A stretch of DNA of 64,000 nt from Liquidambar formosana (GCA_039720395.1 CM077832.1:25569607-25633606); one strand, 5' to 3'; shown: positions 35,221 to 48,285, counted from the first letter of the stretch. Made by a program: numbers and translations. Notes: generated by a model not told the origin, from the sequence alone.

Positions 35221-37877
35221 TGTGAACCCCAGAAATTGGGCCCACAAGGGTTGACGAGAAAAGAAGGAAGAATTGGGGTTTGAAAAAGAAGAGGAGTCGC
35301 CACCTTATTTTTTAAAGGAAACAAGGAAAACCCTAAAAATAGTTTGTTTTAAGAAAACAATTTGAATGACTCCATATTTAAAAAGGAAAGGCAAAAACAG
35401 TCTTTTGGAAACCAAAGAAATCGGGGATTCGGAGGCTAAGTTATGACATGGGAAGGTTCTAGGCAAAGCCTATAGGCACCCATGTCACCCTTTTGGTCTC
35501 TCAGTTTATTTGGGCTAAATTAAGATCTTTTTCATACAAAAATCAGCAAGTATATCATCACAAGAATTGCATGCATATCATATATTTCATTCATCCATCC
35601 ATGCATAATAAGCAAATAAAAACAGAAAATAAAGGAAAGAAAGAAAGAAAGAAATCTAGGATACTTAGATCCTAGAACGGACTTGAGCCTCACGAAGAGT
35701 GCCTACATACCATGCAACGAAATACATAGATCAAAGTCCACATAGTTCGATTAGAACTAGGGTTAAATCTTAATACAAACCTATGGTAAAAACCCTAGGT
35801 TTCTTTATTTGAAAGAGAGTTGAATATGATAGAAAAACCAAGTTTGAATTTAGAATTCCACAAGATGGAAATTTTGATGAAAAACCAGAATTTTATTGGT
35901 TAAGGAAACCTTTGATTAAGACCATTGATTCATATTAAAAACCAACCCTAGGAAGGGAGAAGGGAAAGAGTAAGGAAGAGAGGTGAATTAGGGCACCTTC
36001 ACACCCACTTACCTGAGCACAATAGCTCCAAGCATTAGCCATTTCAAGCATTGGCAGCCCTATTTGCCATAGGAAAATTACCACACCTATTTGCACCCTT
36101 ACACGTGCTCAAAACCATGCAAAAACACTAACATACAAATCTAGACAGAATAGTACTAAGGCCTAAAATCATCCACTAATCATGCTAGCAGCAAAAACAG
36201 CGAACTTTTATAAGCCCTAACACAATCCTAGAATCATATCATGCATAAAAACCCTAGAAATCAACTAACATGCATGCAAAAATATCATATTTACTCCATA
36301 TGCAAAACATATACAGCAACTATGAAGAAAAACCAATAAAAAGTTCTACTTTATCATGCTATATGAAACTAACCTAAAACAAGGACACTAAAAACCCTAA
36401 ACTCACAAATATGCTTAAAAACACACAAAACATACTCCACACATACTAAAACCAAACTAAACAGAACCTAAATCATGCATATTAACTAACTAAAGCAATA
36501 GAACATGATAAAAAACCCTAACTCTAACATACAATAACACTATTCTAACACAAGGACAACAGAAGCATTAGAATCACAACTATGCATTGAAACCCATGAA
36601 CTAACTCTAAAGCATGTAAAACTCATCATGAACATCATTATTATCACATGTATTAACTAATAGAAACCTCAATCCATGATAGAAATCATAAGTATTGCAT
36701 GCAATAAAGCTATCCTACATGATACCCTAGTTTAAGCTTGAATGGAGAAGAAGAATACCTTAGGAAAGCCTTCCTTGCTGCTGTAGAGACTCTCCCTTGC
36801 TCTTGTAGATGACTTGAATCAATGTTCTCCAAGGCTACAGGAAGAACTCCAGCTCTCCTTCAAGTCTCTCTCTCTTATTCTCTCTCAAACACTTAGGTTT
36901 TAATGCATAAAGTGGCTCCCCTTGTGCTGAAGCATAGGGGGGTATTTATAGACTTCAATTAGGATTAACCAATGGCTGGGATCAAAACCCTAAGAATTAA
37001 TCCAAGGGTTATTAGAGACCCCCTTGGGGCTTAAGTAACTCAGAAGTTACCAAAAATTAGAAGGAAACTCGTCCAAAAGAGCCCAAATATATCAAAATAG
37101 GCAAGAGTCCGCTTCAGCAAGGAATCATAGAGCAAATAGGAAAGTGCTCTCGGGTGGTCACCCGAGCCCACTTCTGATTTTTCTCCTATTTTGCCTCCTA
37201 ATTCTTCTAGAAGTGTTTCAGGGGGCAAATTAACTCCGATTTTGATGAAACAAAAGCCAAAACGACCGTGTTTCGATGAGGAATACATTTTTGAATATTT
37301 TGGGGGTGAAAACCACTAACCATGGGGGCATGGTTAGGTTTGACAAAGGCGATTAACTGCTATGCTCTACCTTCGCTAAGCATAGGCATGCACATAGGAT
37401 CAAACCAAATGCTTTCCATAGCAAAATTAAACTTTCTAAAACACTTTTTGGGATAAAATGATGACTAATTAAAGTCCATTTGAAAAGATTTTATTGGTAA
37501 TTGTGAGTCAATTAGAGCTAACCCAAAGGAGGGTCAATTAACCAACTTGAACTACATCGAGCCATTTTAATCTCGAGCCATTGATTCATCAAATTGACAC
37601 TAGAAAGACCTCTTATGCATCCATATGAACTCCAATTGACAATTTAGAGATCATTTCAAGGTCAAATGAAAAGTTTGGGACTTAAAAGACGATTATGCCC
37701 CTCAAGTCACAAAAGCTCTTATTATCCCTCAAAATTAACTCCGAATTGAATCAAAATTCATATTCATTGTCCTTGTGACTCTAGAAAACTAATGCAAGTG
37801 ACTAGACTCAAAACCAAAACAAAAACATGCATGAAATGATGAGCCCTAGTAAGGTGGTGCAAAAATGGGGTGTGATA
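35221..37877 (-). mobile_element. Solo LTR C (Tat family), in the PMD 5' untranslated region
   Basis: 2657 bp flanked by perfect duplications atatg (35216-35220 and 37878-37882). It ends TGTGAACCCC on the plus-strand left side; the other terminus is mutated, reading GTGTGATA instead of GTGTGACA. The TATA box CTATAAATA is at 36951-36943. Its U3 has only a short palindrome (GGGTGGTCACCCGAG, 37151-37165). It inserted between promoter and start codon of the antisense PMD gene. Confidence 0.92.
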
Positions 37878-38016
37878 ATATGAATCAATCTTGAAGTGTG
37901 GATTTGAATGCCTTTGGGTGTTGGAGTGATTTTGCAAAATGGGGTAAGCTTTCTAGAGAGAGAAGCTCCCAATTTTCGGGTTGGGTTGAATGGGGGGTAT
38001 GAATAGTGCCCCCATG

Positions 38017-38128
38017 TATTTAAAAACCCAGATTTTTCAACAATAGGCTCGGGTAACCACCCAAGCTGCCTTGGGCGGCTAGCCACCAGGGCCTGGGCAG
38101 CTAGCCTCCCGAGGCCTGGTGGTCACCC
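38017..38128 (-). promoter_or_regulatory. Promoter of the antisense PMD gene: palindromic block and TATA-like box
   Basis: On the minus strand a GC-rich block (38128-38047, with GGGTGACCACCAGGCC, GGCTAGCTGCCCAGG and GGGTGGTTACCCGAG) is followed by TTTAAATA at 38024-38017. The start codon at 35098 was about 260 bases further on before LTR C inserted. The layout equals that of the DUF7745-like gene, and the block shares words with LTR blocks. Confidence 0.55.
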
Positions 38129-38130
38129 AC

Positions 38131-38399
38131 GCCACCTTGTTTTGGCTTTGTTTCTCGCTTTGTCTCGCCTTAGCGCGTGATCAAACCTCCTTCCAAATGA
38201 GATGTTCAACACTTTTTGAGATTAAAATCAAACATATTTCATCTTGAAATCAATTCCTTGAATTGATTTTATGTTCAAAAGGGTTGAATATATTTCCCCT
38301 GTGCCATGCCAACTCAAGTGACATTATGCTAAGGCACTTTCCCCTTGCACCATGCTTGTTCAATCTTGATAAGTTGATCATATATTCTCATTTCAAATC
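38131..38399. other. Spacer before the tandem array
   Basis: AT-rich non-coding sequence with single degenerate copies of array words (TTGAATTGATTTTATG, GTTGAATATATTTCC). No gene is seen. Confidence 0.5.
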
Positions 38400-39500
38400 T
38401 TGATTTTCTATCACTTGGTTAAATATATTCATCACTTGAATATATTTCTCCATTTCAAAAGTACGTTCATTCCTTGAATGTACTTCTCAATCGTTTTCAA
38501 TCACTTGGTTAAATATATTCATCGCTTGAATATATTTCTCCATTTCAAAAGTATGTTCGTCACTTGAATATATTTCTCAGATCATTGTCACTTACTTGGT
38601 TAATTATATTCATCACTTGAATATATTTCTCCATTTCAAAAGTGTATTCATCACTTGAATATACTTCTCAGTCTTTGTCACTTGGTTAAATATATTCATC
38701 ACTTGAATATATTTCTCAGATCATTTTCACTTACTTGGTTAAATATATTCATCACTTGAATATATTTCTCCATTTCAAAAGTATGTTCATCACTTGAATA
38801 TACTTCTCAATTACTTTGTTAAATATATTCATCACTTGAATATATTTCTCCATTTCAAAAGTGTATTCATCACTTGAATATACTTCTCAATCTTTGTCAT
38901 TTACTTGGTTAAATATATTCATCACTTGAATATATTTCTCCATTTCAAAAGTATATTCATCACTTGAATATACTTCTCAATCTCTTTCAATTACTTGGTT
39001 AAATATATTCATCACTTGAATATATTTCTCAATTTCAAAAGTATATTCATCACGTGAACATACTTCTCAATCATTGTCAATCACTTGGTTAAATATATTC
39101 GTGACCTAAATATATTTCTCCATTTCAAAAGTATATTCATCACTTGAATATACTTCTCAATCATTGTCAATTACTTGGTTAAATATATTCATGACCAGAA
39201 TATATTTCTCCATTTCAAAAGTATATTCATCACTTGAATATACTTCTCAATCATTGTCAATTACTTAGTTAAATATATTCGTGACCTAAATATATTTCTC
39301 CATTTCAAAAGTATATTCCTTGAATATGCTTCTCAGATCTCATTTTCAATCACTTGGTTAAATATATTCGTGACTTGAATATATCTTTCCATTTCAAAAG
39401 TATGTTCATTCGTAGTGGCTTGAATATGCTTCTCTTATCAATTCTCAACCCCTAGTGGTTTAAGTATACTCATGACTTGAGCGCACTTCCTTATTTCAAT
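38400..39500 (+). repeat. Tandem array of 90-bp units, about 12 copies
   Basis: The start word ACTTGGTTAAATATATTC recurs about every 90 bases (near 38413, 38503, 38593, 38680, 38731, 38811, 38901, 38991, 39081, 39171, 39261, 39350), with one short unit at 38680. Each unit is a pair of half-units of about 45 bases. Each half holds TATATTCA-TCACT-TGAATATA, an 8-bp inverted repeat, so the array could form some two dozen hairpins. It lies between the antisense PMD promoter and the 3' LTR. Such arrays are known in the 3' untranslated region of Ogre/Tat elements. Confidence 0.9.
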
Positions 39501-39623
39501 CCCAGGTTTTCAACCTCCTATCATTGTTAATAGAGTGTGATGATTTCTCCAGGCTTTTTGGCAAAAAGGGTTGTTCTTTATCATTGGTTCACAAGTGTAA
39601 CTTGTTCGCCAATGAGGGGCTTC
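39501..39623 (+). other. End of internal region and possible polypurine tract
   Basis: A short unique stretch ending AATGAGGGGCTTC directly before the LTR start TGTCACACC at 39624. The GAGGGG run is the likely polypurine tract that primes plus-strand synthesis; it is short, so this is tentative. Confidence 0.45.
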
Positions 39624-40676
39624 TGTCACACCCCATTTTTGCAACACCTTACCAGGGCTCATCATTTTATGCATGTTTTTGTTTTGTTTTTGAGTCTAGT
39701 CACTTGCATTAGTTTTCTATAGTCACAAGGACAATGGATATGAATTTGGTTCAATTTGGAGTTGATCTTGAGGGATAATAAGAGCTTTTGTGACTTGAGG
39801 GGCATAATCGTCTTTTAAGTCCCAAACTCTTCATTTGACTTTGAAATGATCTCCAAATTTTCAATTGGAGTTCATATGGATGCATATGAGGTATTTCTAG
39901 GTTCAATTTGATGAATCAATGGCTAAGGATTAAAATAGCTCGATGTAGTTCAAGTTGGTTAATTGACCCTCCTTTGGGTTAGCTCTAATTGACTCACAAT
40001 TACCAACCAAATCTTTTCAAATGGACTTTAATTATTCATCATTTTCTCCCTAAAAGTGTTTTAGAAAGTTTAATTTTGATATGGAAAGAATTTGGTTTGA
40101 TCCTATGTGCATACCTATGCTTTGCAAAGGTAGAACATAGCGGTTAACCGCCTTTGTCAAACCTAACCATGCCCCCATGGTTAGTGGTTTCCACCCTAAA
40201 ATGTTTAAAAATGTATTCCTCATCAAAACACGGTCGTTTTGGCTTTTGTTTCATCAAAATCGAACTTAATTTGACCCTTGAAACACTCCTAGAAGGGAAA
40301 GAAGTCAAAATAGGCTAAAAATCCGAAGTGGGCTCGGGTGACCACTCAACCCCAGGTGGCTAGCCGCCTAGGCCCTGGTGGTCACCCAAGAGCACTTTCC
40401 TATTTTCTCTCTAACTCCTTGCTGAAGCAGACTTCTTCCAATTTTGACGTACAAGGACTCTTTATGACGAGTTTCCTTCTAATTTTTGTTAACTCCTAAG
40501 TTACTTAAGCCCCAAGGGGGTCTCTAATAGCCCTTGGATTAATTCTTAGGGTTTTAATCCTAGCCATTGGTTAATTTTAATTAAACTCTATAAATACCCC
40601 CTCTATGCTTCAGCACAAGGGGAGCCACTTTATGCATTAAAATTGAGTTTGTAAGAGAGAATAAGAGAGAGGGAAG
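39624..40676 (+). mobile_element. LTR D, 5' portion of the 3' LTR of element 3
   Basis: Starts TGTCACACCCCATTTTTGC. The palindromic block is at 40332-40390 and the TATA box CTATAAATA at 40588-40596. It breaks off at 40676 in a GA-rich run, where the Angela internal region begins. The last 310 bases are repeated at the start of the next LTR portion (44674). Confidence 0.88.
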
Positions 40677-43002
40677 GTGGCATGCAAGCCCCAAATAATA
40701 AATTACATCACCATAATAAAATTACAACTCTTGAAACATTTTACAACCCATTCATAAGACAGCCAATCACAATTGGTTAAGGGATATAGTCCATAATCAT
40801 CATCCAAACACATACATACAATCTCATTGCATAATGTAAAGAAAAACTGTAAGCATTAAAACATATGGGCATTATGGTAATTCTCTTGAATGATTTACAT
40901 TAATCTCATTAATGCATCCTAATCTTATTAGGTTTAAACAAAAATATCCAGAATTAAATAAAGTCTTAACATTTAAGACATTTAGTTTCAATTAATCAAA
41001 TTAATAGAAACATATAAAGTTTCCTAAAATAACTCTAATATCCAATATTAGGGTTTCCTTATTTAAACAAAACAATTTCATTTAATTAAGAATTTCCAGA
41101 TTTTAATTTAATCCCCAATTGTATTTTAAACCATTTAAAACATTATAAAATTAATCAATATTAATTAAATAATTAACATGGGAATTAAATAAAATCAATT
41201 AAATGATGAATTAGTGTATTAGGGTTTCCTAAAACCCTAAACCCTAAATGCATAACCCTAAACCCTAAATGCAAGCCCTAGTCATTGAATGCCTTATGAT
41301 TGGTCATTTAATGACCAATCATTAAAACCCTAGGTTCATACGGTATTTAATAAAAGGGATTAGGGTTTAATTAATGCCAAATAGGGTATTTATTACCCTT
41401 AATTAATTACAATAATTAGGGTTATCAAAACCCTAACCCTAGACATCATTAATGGTATTAATTATGCCCTAACAATTAATAACCATGATTGGTCATTTAA
41501 AGACCAATCATTAACTCTTAATTAAGGTAATTAATATTCCAATTAGGGTTTTAATTAATGCCATAATGAAATTAGGGTTTCATCATTAACTCAAAATTAG
41601 GGTTTCATCCTTAACTCTATGCAGCTGTCACTACCAGGGGGCTACCTGAGCTTGGCCAGGCTGCCATGGCCACCAACGGCTGTGGGAGGCCATGGCCAGC
41701 CAAGGGAGAGAAGTACAGGGGTGTGGGACAAGCCCTTGGACATGTGAGAAGTGGTGGAAGTGGCTGCCATCATCAGGAACAACTGGGGTTTCCAAAACCC
41801 ATTGCTGGAGCCATTGTTGCAGACCTTCAAGGTCACAATAGCTTCTAAAACCTTATCAATTCGACTCCTCCATTGAAACCAGCTTTTGTATCATGTCCCT
41901 AAATGAAACACTAAGCTAATAGAAGAGGTTTGGATGATCAAATCATCACCAATTGTTCTAAACAATTAAAACAACAGTAGGCTGCCCAGAAATTTACAGC
42001 ATACTGTCAATTGTCAAAAATTGATTTAAAACCCTGCAAGATGAATGAATTAGGCTACCAAACGAATTTTCCCAGTATCCTACATGTCTTAGGAAACTAA
42101 TGCAATTGGTTTCATGCAATTTGGAGTTCCCTAACTCAAGTTCTAATCAAAACTCCATTGATGACTTTTCTGCAGAAAAATTCTGCTATGCTGTTTATGA
42201 AAAATTTTCAAACTTTTTGAATCTTTTTCCATCAAAACCTTTTTGAAACTTAAAGAAAATCATATACACATGATATATAATGATCCTACAATGATTTTCC
42301 ATCATAAATACAGTAGCTTTAATTAGAATTAATTGCAAGAACCTTAGGGTTCTAAAACCCAGATTCAGCCTCCATGGTGTTCTTCTCCTTCTTCCTTCTG
42401 TTCTAGCATCTTAATCCAATTATGATGCATCTAAATGCTTGGGAACCTTTCCCTACCATGTCTAGAATATAACCCAAGTGGTGGCAACCATTGCCATGCC
42501 TTTGATCTCCATCAATAACTCAAAGTTGTGGCTATTGCATCATTCCCGAGCAAAACTGTCTTTCCAGACAGCCTGTAGTAAAAAATTCATAACTTTCACT
42601 ACAGAACTCGGATTGACTCACCGTTTGTTGGGTTGGAAAGCTTATTCGAAGAGATTTCTAACCATATATGGCTAGAAAATTTTGGAGAAGAACTTTGAAT
42701 TCGGCATGCAAAACAAGATGATGGTTTTTCATGGTTACCATGAAAACTGTTCATAACAGTTTTATAAAACCCTAGTTTCCTTATTCTTCTTCTCCAAACT
42801 CAAACCCTATGCAACCTATTGCATCCATGGCTACACTTAACCATCAATAAGAAGAGGAGTAGAAGAGAATTGACCTAGGGTTCCAAACCCTAGGTTCAGC
42901 CATGGAGGAAAACAAATTATGCAGAAAAATTTCCAGATTTTTAAATCATTCAACTTCACCATAATTACCAGCCCATATGTATTTTGTATTATGCATAATC
43001 AT
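40677..43002 (-). mobile_element. Angela-like internal region (leader), truncated
   Basis: On the minus strand this follows a tRNA-iMet primer site and should be the untranslated leader of a copia element, but no gag or pol can be found before it breaks off at 40677. The sequence is AT-rich and repeats the words ATTAGGGTTT and AACCCTAAACCCTAAAT (41236-41270, telomere-like by chance or by short duplication), with an inverted repeat TTGGTCATTTAATGACCAA near 41302. Small open frames look spurious. Confidence 0.6.
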
Positions 43003-43015
43003 GGCTCTGATACCA
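43003..43015 (-). other. Primer binding site, initiator tRNA-Met
   Basis: TGGTATCAGAGCC on the minus strand, one base after the LTR end at 43017. This is the classic iMet primer site of copia elements. Confidence 0.9.
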
Positions 43016-43016
43016 C

Positions 43017-44673
43017 TGTTGGGAATCATACAAGAAGGAAAAATAGAAGTGCGGAATATAAAAACTTTTCCTACGATTCCCAATCCCATGAATCTAACTA
43101 TGCATAACACAAAATCAAACCCTAACTACAAAGAGGGTTAGAACACTTGCAGAATTTTTGTCTTCTCCTTTTTGCTCCAAGCTTTGATTCCGACAAGCGG
43201 TGAGTGAGCACCCCAAGTGTGCTGCCTCCAACGGTATCCACACCTAGCTAGAGCTTCAAGTCCTTTCCTCCTTTTCCTTGTTGTTGCTAGTGTAGGATAA
43301 GAGAGGAGAGAGAGAGAGAGGGAGGCTAGAATTTTCAGCCAGCCCTTTGGGGAGTTGAACTTGTTGTTGTGATGTCATTACATCACACTACATATATATA
43401 GCCCACCAAGGGGGGGCCGGCCATGAGCGAGAACCCACTTAGGGTTTTGTGTAATTACTATTAATTACACAATAACCCCTCTTAATTATATCATATATAA
43501 ATTTGGCCTTAAAGAACTATTCTTTATGCAGTCATACCCTTTCTCTCATAGACTTTAAAGCTCATCTTACATGATCAGTGTGTGACCCATTGGGTTCACA
43601 TCATTAAGTAGTAGGAACAGCACAAGGTGTGCACAATGGAACTCTTTCCATTTAGGGTCTAATTGGAACTCCTTCCAATTTCCTAATTGATTATAACTCA
43701 CTTATATCAATTAGGGCTTCTACTAACCATGAGTAACACCTAGCATATGGCTCATGGTGTGGTCCTTAATGAGGTGAATAGTCATTTACAAAGAACCCTT
43801 CTGTTATAGTTTATAGGTTACAATTGCATCCTTCCTTCAACACAATGTCTCCAATTGAACTAATAGGACATGGAAGTCTGTCAAGTCCCTAGTTCAATTA
43901 CTTTATACTCATTCATAGATATCAACTCATTGATGAACTCATGAAACTCTTTTCATATTCATCCTACTATAGCCATGGATTTAATGAGTTATATTATGAA
44001 TGCTATATAAGACATTCTCTCTCTTTTTCTTGAGAGTGATGGATCTCTTGTTGATCACTCACATGCCTTCATACACATAGCAGTAGGGCCAATGAACATC
44101 TTTGCAGACCCCTGAATAGGATCTGCACTTAGTGTTATTAAACTTCTAAAACTACATGCATAAGACAACTATGGTGTCTCAGGTCTAAGGATTACTTGTA
44201 CCACTATAACAATGAGAAACCGATTGACAGACAGGATAAAACTCCATTCAGTTTATCTCATATCTTTGGTCACATTCAGTGTACCTATTCTCGTAATAGG
44301 CACCCACTTGTTGGTTGTAGTGTCTTCACACAAATAGCTTGAGACTAGCTATCCTCCTATAGAGTCAACCTAATAAGTGCTAGTCCTATGGTTCATTACT
44401 GTCCATCATAGTGAACCTTCAACTAGGAATGCTTTAGGAGTTTAGTACAGAGATATATCTATAGTCTCAAAATTACAACTCTTTGTAATTCCATATTCTC
44501 AACTCTAACTCCATGGATATATTATGTAAATATAAATGATGCATATAAACATAATAGAATAAGCCCTTTTATTAAATCAATAATAAATGTGACATACATA
44601 AATGAAATCAAATGATTGTTCCTAATCCCTAAACAATCATCTCCATGATTGGCTCTAGGGCATAATCCTAACA
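43017..44673 (-). mobile_element. Angela-like copia 5' LTR
   Basis: 1657 bp, TGTTAGGATTATGCCCTAGA at 44673 to GATTCCCAACA at 43017, followed by an iMet primer site. It is closely related over its whole length to the solo LTRs at 28728 and 31320. The outer flank is gccca (44674-44678). The 3' LTR of this copy is missing. Confidence 0.9.
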
Positions 44674-45754
44674 GCCCAGGCCCTGGTGGTCACCCAAGAG
44701 CACTTTCCTGTTTTCTCTCTAACTCCTTGCTGAAGCGGACTTCTTCCAATTTTGACGTACAAGGACTCTTTATGACGAGTTTCCTTCTAATTTTTGTTAA
44801 CTCCTGAGTTACTTAAGCCCTAAGGGGGTCTCTAATAGCCCTTGGATTAATTCTTAGGGTTTTAATACTAGCCATTGGTTAATCCTAATTGAACTCTATA
44901 AATACCCCCTCTATGCTTCAGCACAAGGGGAGCCACTTTATGCATTAAAATTGAGTTTGTAAGAGAGAATAAGAGAGAGAGAGAGTTGAAGGAGAGCTAG
45001 AGGTCCTACTGTAGCCTTGAAGAACATTGATCCAAGTCATCTACAAGTCAAAAGGAGAGTCTCTACAGCAGCAAAGAAGCTTCTCCTAAGGTAACCTCCT
45101 CTTTGTTTATGCTATATATGAGTTTTCTTATGAAATAGGCTTATTGCATGTTAAAGATAGCCTTTTTATCATGTATTAATACTTTAGTTAGTTAATATAC
45201 ATGAAATATTTGCTGTTTATGATGAGTTTAGCATGCTTTAGGACTGTTTCATAGGATTTAAAGCATGAGTGTGAGTTTAGGGCTGTTGTTGTCCTTGTTT
45301 TAGAATAGTGTTATTGCATGTTAAAGTTGGGATTTTTACCATGTTCTATTGCTTTAGTTAGTTAATATGCATGATTTAAGTTCTGTTTAATATGAGTTTA
45401 GTATGTTTTAGGACTGTCTTATGTGTTTTTAAGCATGTCTGTGAGTTTAGGGCTTTCATTGTCCTTGTTTTAGATTAGTCTCATACAGCATTTTAAAGTA
45501 GGGTTTCTTATTTGTTTTCTTCATAGTTGCTGTATATGTTTTACATATAGAATAACTATGATATTTTTTGCATGCATATTAGTGGATTTCTAGATTTTTC
45601 ATGCATGATATGGTATTAGGATCGCATTAGGGCTCATGTTTGTTCGCTGTTTTTGCTGTTATCATGATTAGTGGATGAATTTAGGCCATAATACTATTCT
45701 ATCCAAATTTGCATATTGTTGTATTTGCATGGTTTTGAGCACGTGTAAGGGTGC
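44674..45754 (+). mobile_element. LTR D', middle portion of a Tat LTR
   Basis: Continues a plus-strand LTR of the D type: part of the palindromic block, TATA box CTATAAATA at 44896-44904, then the transcribed part. It resumes after solo LTR E at 49080 and ends GGGTTCACA at 49927. The first 310 bases repeat the end of D (from about 40367). Confidence 0.85.
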
Positions 45755-47089
45755 TGTGGACCCTAAAAAAGCAGGTGGCCCACAAAGATTTAAAAGTCAC
45801 CAGTCTATGGACCCAGGAAAGCGGGCCCACGAATGGGTTTGCTAGAAAACCTTGAAGTTTGAAAAAGGAAAAGGAGTCGCCACCTTATTTTTTAAAGGAA
45901 ACAAGGAAAACCCTAAAAAAACAGTTTTGTTCTAGGAAAACAAAAGATTGACTCCATGTTTAAAAATGGAAAGGCAAAAGAAGTCTTTTGGAAACCAGAG
46001 AAATCGGGGATTCGGAGGCTAAGTTACGATATGGGAAGGTTCTAGGCAAAGCCTATAAGCACCCATATCGCCCTAAACGGTCTCTTAATTTAATTGGGCT
46101 AAATCAAAGTCTTAATCACACACAAATCAACAATTATCATCAAAAGACAGCATGCATATCATTCATTCATTCATCCATTTAATAAAGTAAATCAATGAAA
46201 AACAAAAAAAGAAAGAGGGGGGAGAAAACCTAGGATACTTAGTATCCTAGAGCGGACTTGAACCTCACGAAGAGCGCCTACGTACCATGTATGGAAATAC
46301 ATGGATCAAAGTCCACGTAGTTTGAAAGGGAATAGGGTTATAACCTAATAGAGGCCTATGGTAAACCCTAAGTTTCCTTTCAAGTAAAACATGGTAAGTT
46401 TCCAAAAAATAAATGATTCTTCAAAAGATCTTTAGTAAATACGGAATTTCACAAAGATAGAAACTTTGATTTAAAAGGTATTTTTATGAAAGGATACTAT
46501 AGGAATTGCCATGTTCCCCTATTAGGAAACAACCCTAGGGGGGAGAAAGGGAAAGTTTCAAAGAAAGGAAAGAAGGGTGAATTGGGGCACCCTCATACCC
46601 TACTTACCTTTAAGCAAAAGCAACCTAGTCAAAATAACCACCCTATTGCATAGGGTAATTATCTTATTTGCAAGATTTCATCTTGCAATAGCCAAAATAA
46701 CCACCCCACATTGGTGGGGTAGCTGCACCTGTTGTACCTGTCAAGCACCTGCAATTTGCATGCAAAACATACCAAAAATACCAACCAACCAAGCTAGGTT
46801 CCAATCAAGCAATTATCATGCTTAAACATAGGCTAACACATGCTCAAAACTCATCATTAAAGCCATTAAACAGATCTGGACAGAATCGAAATAGAGCTTA
46901 AAATCAACCATAAATCATATAAACAACATGAATCATAAGCTAACTAAAACCCTAATTCAACCCTACATGCAATGACATGCAAAAAACCCTAAAATCAACT
47001 ATATGAATGCTAAAAATATCATAGTTACCTAATATGGAACACATATGCAGCAACTATGAAGAAAAAACTAAAGAAGAACCCTAAGCTAT

Positions 47090-47830
47090 CATGCTATATG
47101 CAACTTTCCTAAAACAAGGATGAATGAAACCCTAGAATCGCACTAGTGCATAAAATCCCATGAAATCACTCTAAACCATGCAAAACAGAATATGAACAGC
47201 ATTCAATCCATGCATATTAACTAATAGAATGATCTACACATGATAAAGACATAGGCTTTCACATGAAATAATGCTATTCTAAGCATAAATTCAATTTCAG
47301 CACAAGAGAAATCCTAGAATCTCAACTATGCAGTAAATCGCATGGAATAATACCCTAGCATGCTAAACAGCCCATAAACATCATCCTAATCATGCATACT
47401 AACTCATAGAAGTAGCAAGACATGATAAAAAACATATGCTTTAGCATGAAATCATAGCTATTCAATACAAAACCCTAGAACAAACTCTAGAAACCCTAAA
47501 AACACAACTACACATAAAATCACATGGAATAACATTATATCATGCAAATCTAGCCACAAACACTCATGTATTCTAAGAATTAGAAGCATCAACACATGAT
47601 AAAAACATAAGCTTGAACATGAAATAATGCTATCCTATGCAGAAAACCCTAGAAAAGACTCTAGAAACCCTAAAAACACACCTACTCATAAAGTCACATG
47701 GAATAACATTATATCATGCAAATCCAGCCACAAACATTATTCTAATCATGTATTCTAAGCATTAGAAACATCAACACATGATAAAGACATAAACTTGGAC
47801 ATGAAATTATGCTATTCTATGCAAAACCCT
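47090..47830. repeat. Tandem units of about 180 bp inside LTR E
   Basis: The word ACATGATAAA recurs near 47237, 47430, 47597 and 47777, each followed by a shared segment (ATGAAATAATGCTATTCT, then AACCCTAGA and ATGCATATTA-type words). LTRs A and C hold fewer copies (for example near 7206 and 7379). Confidence 0.7.
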
Positions 47831-48285
47831 AGTTTAAATGAAAGGGAGAGAAGGTATACCTGTATATAGAACTTTACTGCTGTAGAGTTTGCTTCTCCTC
47901 TTGTGTACTACTGGAAACACTTTCCTTCAAGCCTTCAAGCAAAGCTCCAACCCTCCTTCAAGCTCTCTCTCTCACTCTCTCACTCAAAATTTAGGTTAAA
48001 CTACCCTAAAGATGGCTGTCATAGCCTCCAAGTCTCACACATGCCTCACACTTCAGAAATTCCCTCCCCTATTGTTGAAGTATAAGGGGGTATTTATAGG
48101 GTTTGAGGAAAAACCCTCAATGGTTGGGATTAAAACCCTAGGTATTGATCCAAGGGCTCTTAGAGGTTCCCTTGGGGCTCAAGTAGGTCAAATAGGGTTG
48201 AAATTAGGGTTAAATGGCGGCTGGAGGCGAGCAAATCCGAGGAAATAGGGAAGGAGCCGCGTCAAGACTCAAAAAAGGAAAGTGG

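Noticed and set aside
38400..39500. CRISPR-like array
   Set aside because: Units are contiguous tandem repeats without unique spacers, in a plant retroelement.
41236..41270. Telomere-like CCCTAAA words
   Set aside because: Only four short, interrupted copies in an AT-rich leader full of ATTAGGG words; not an interstitial telomere array.
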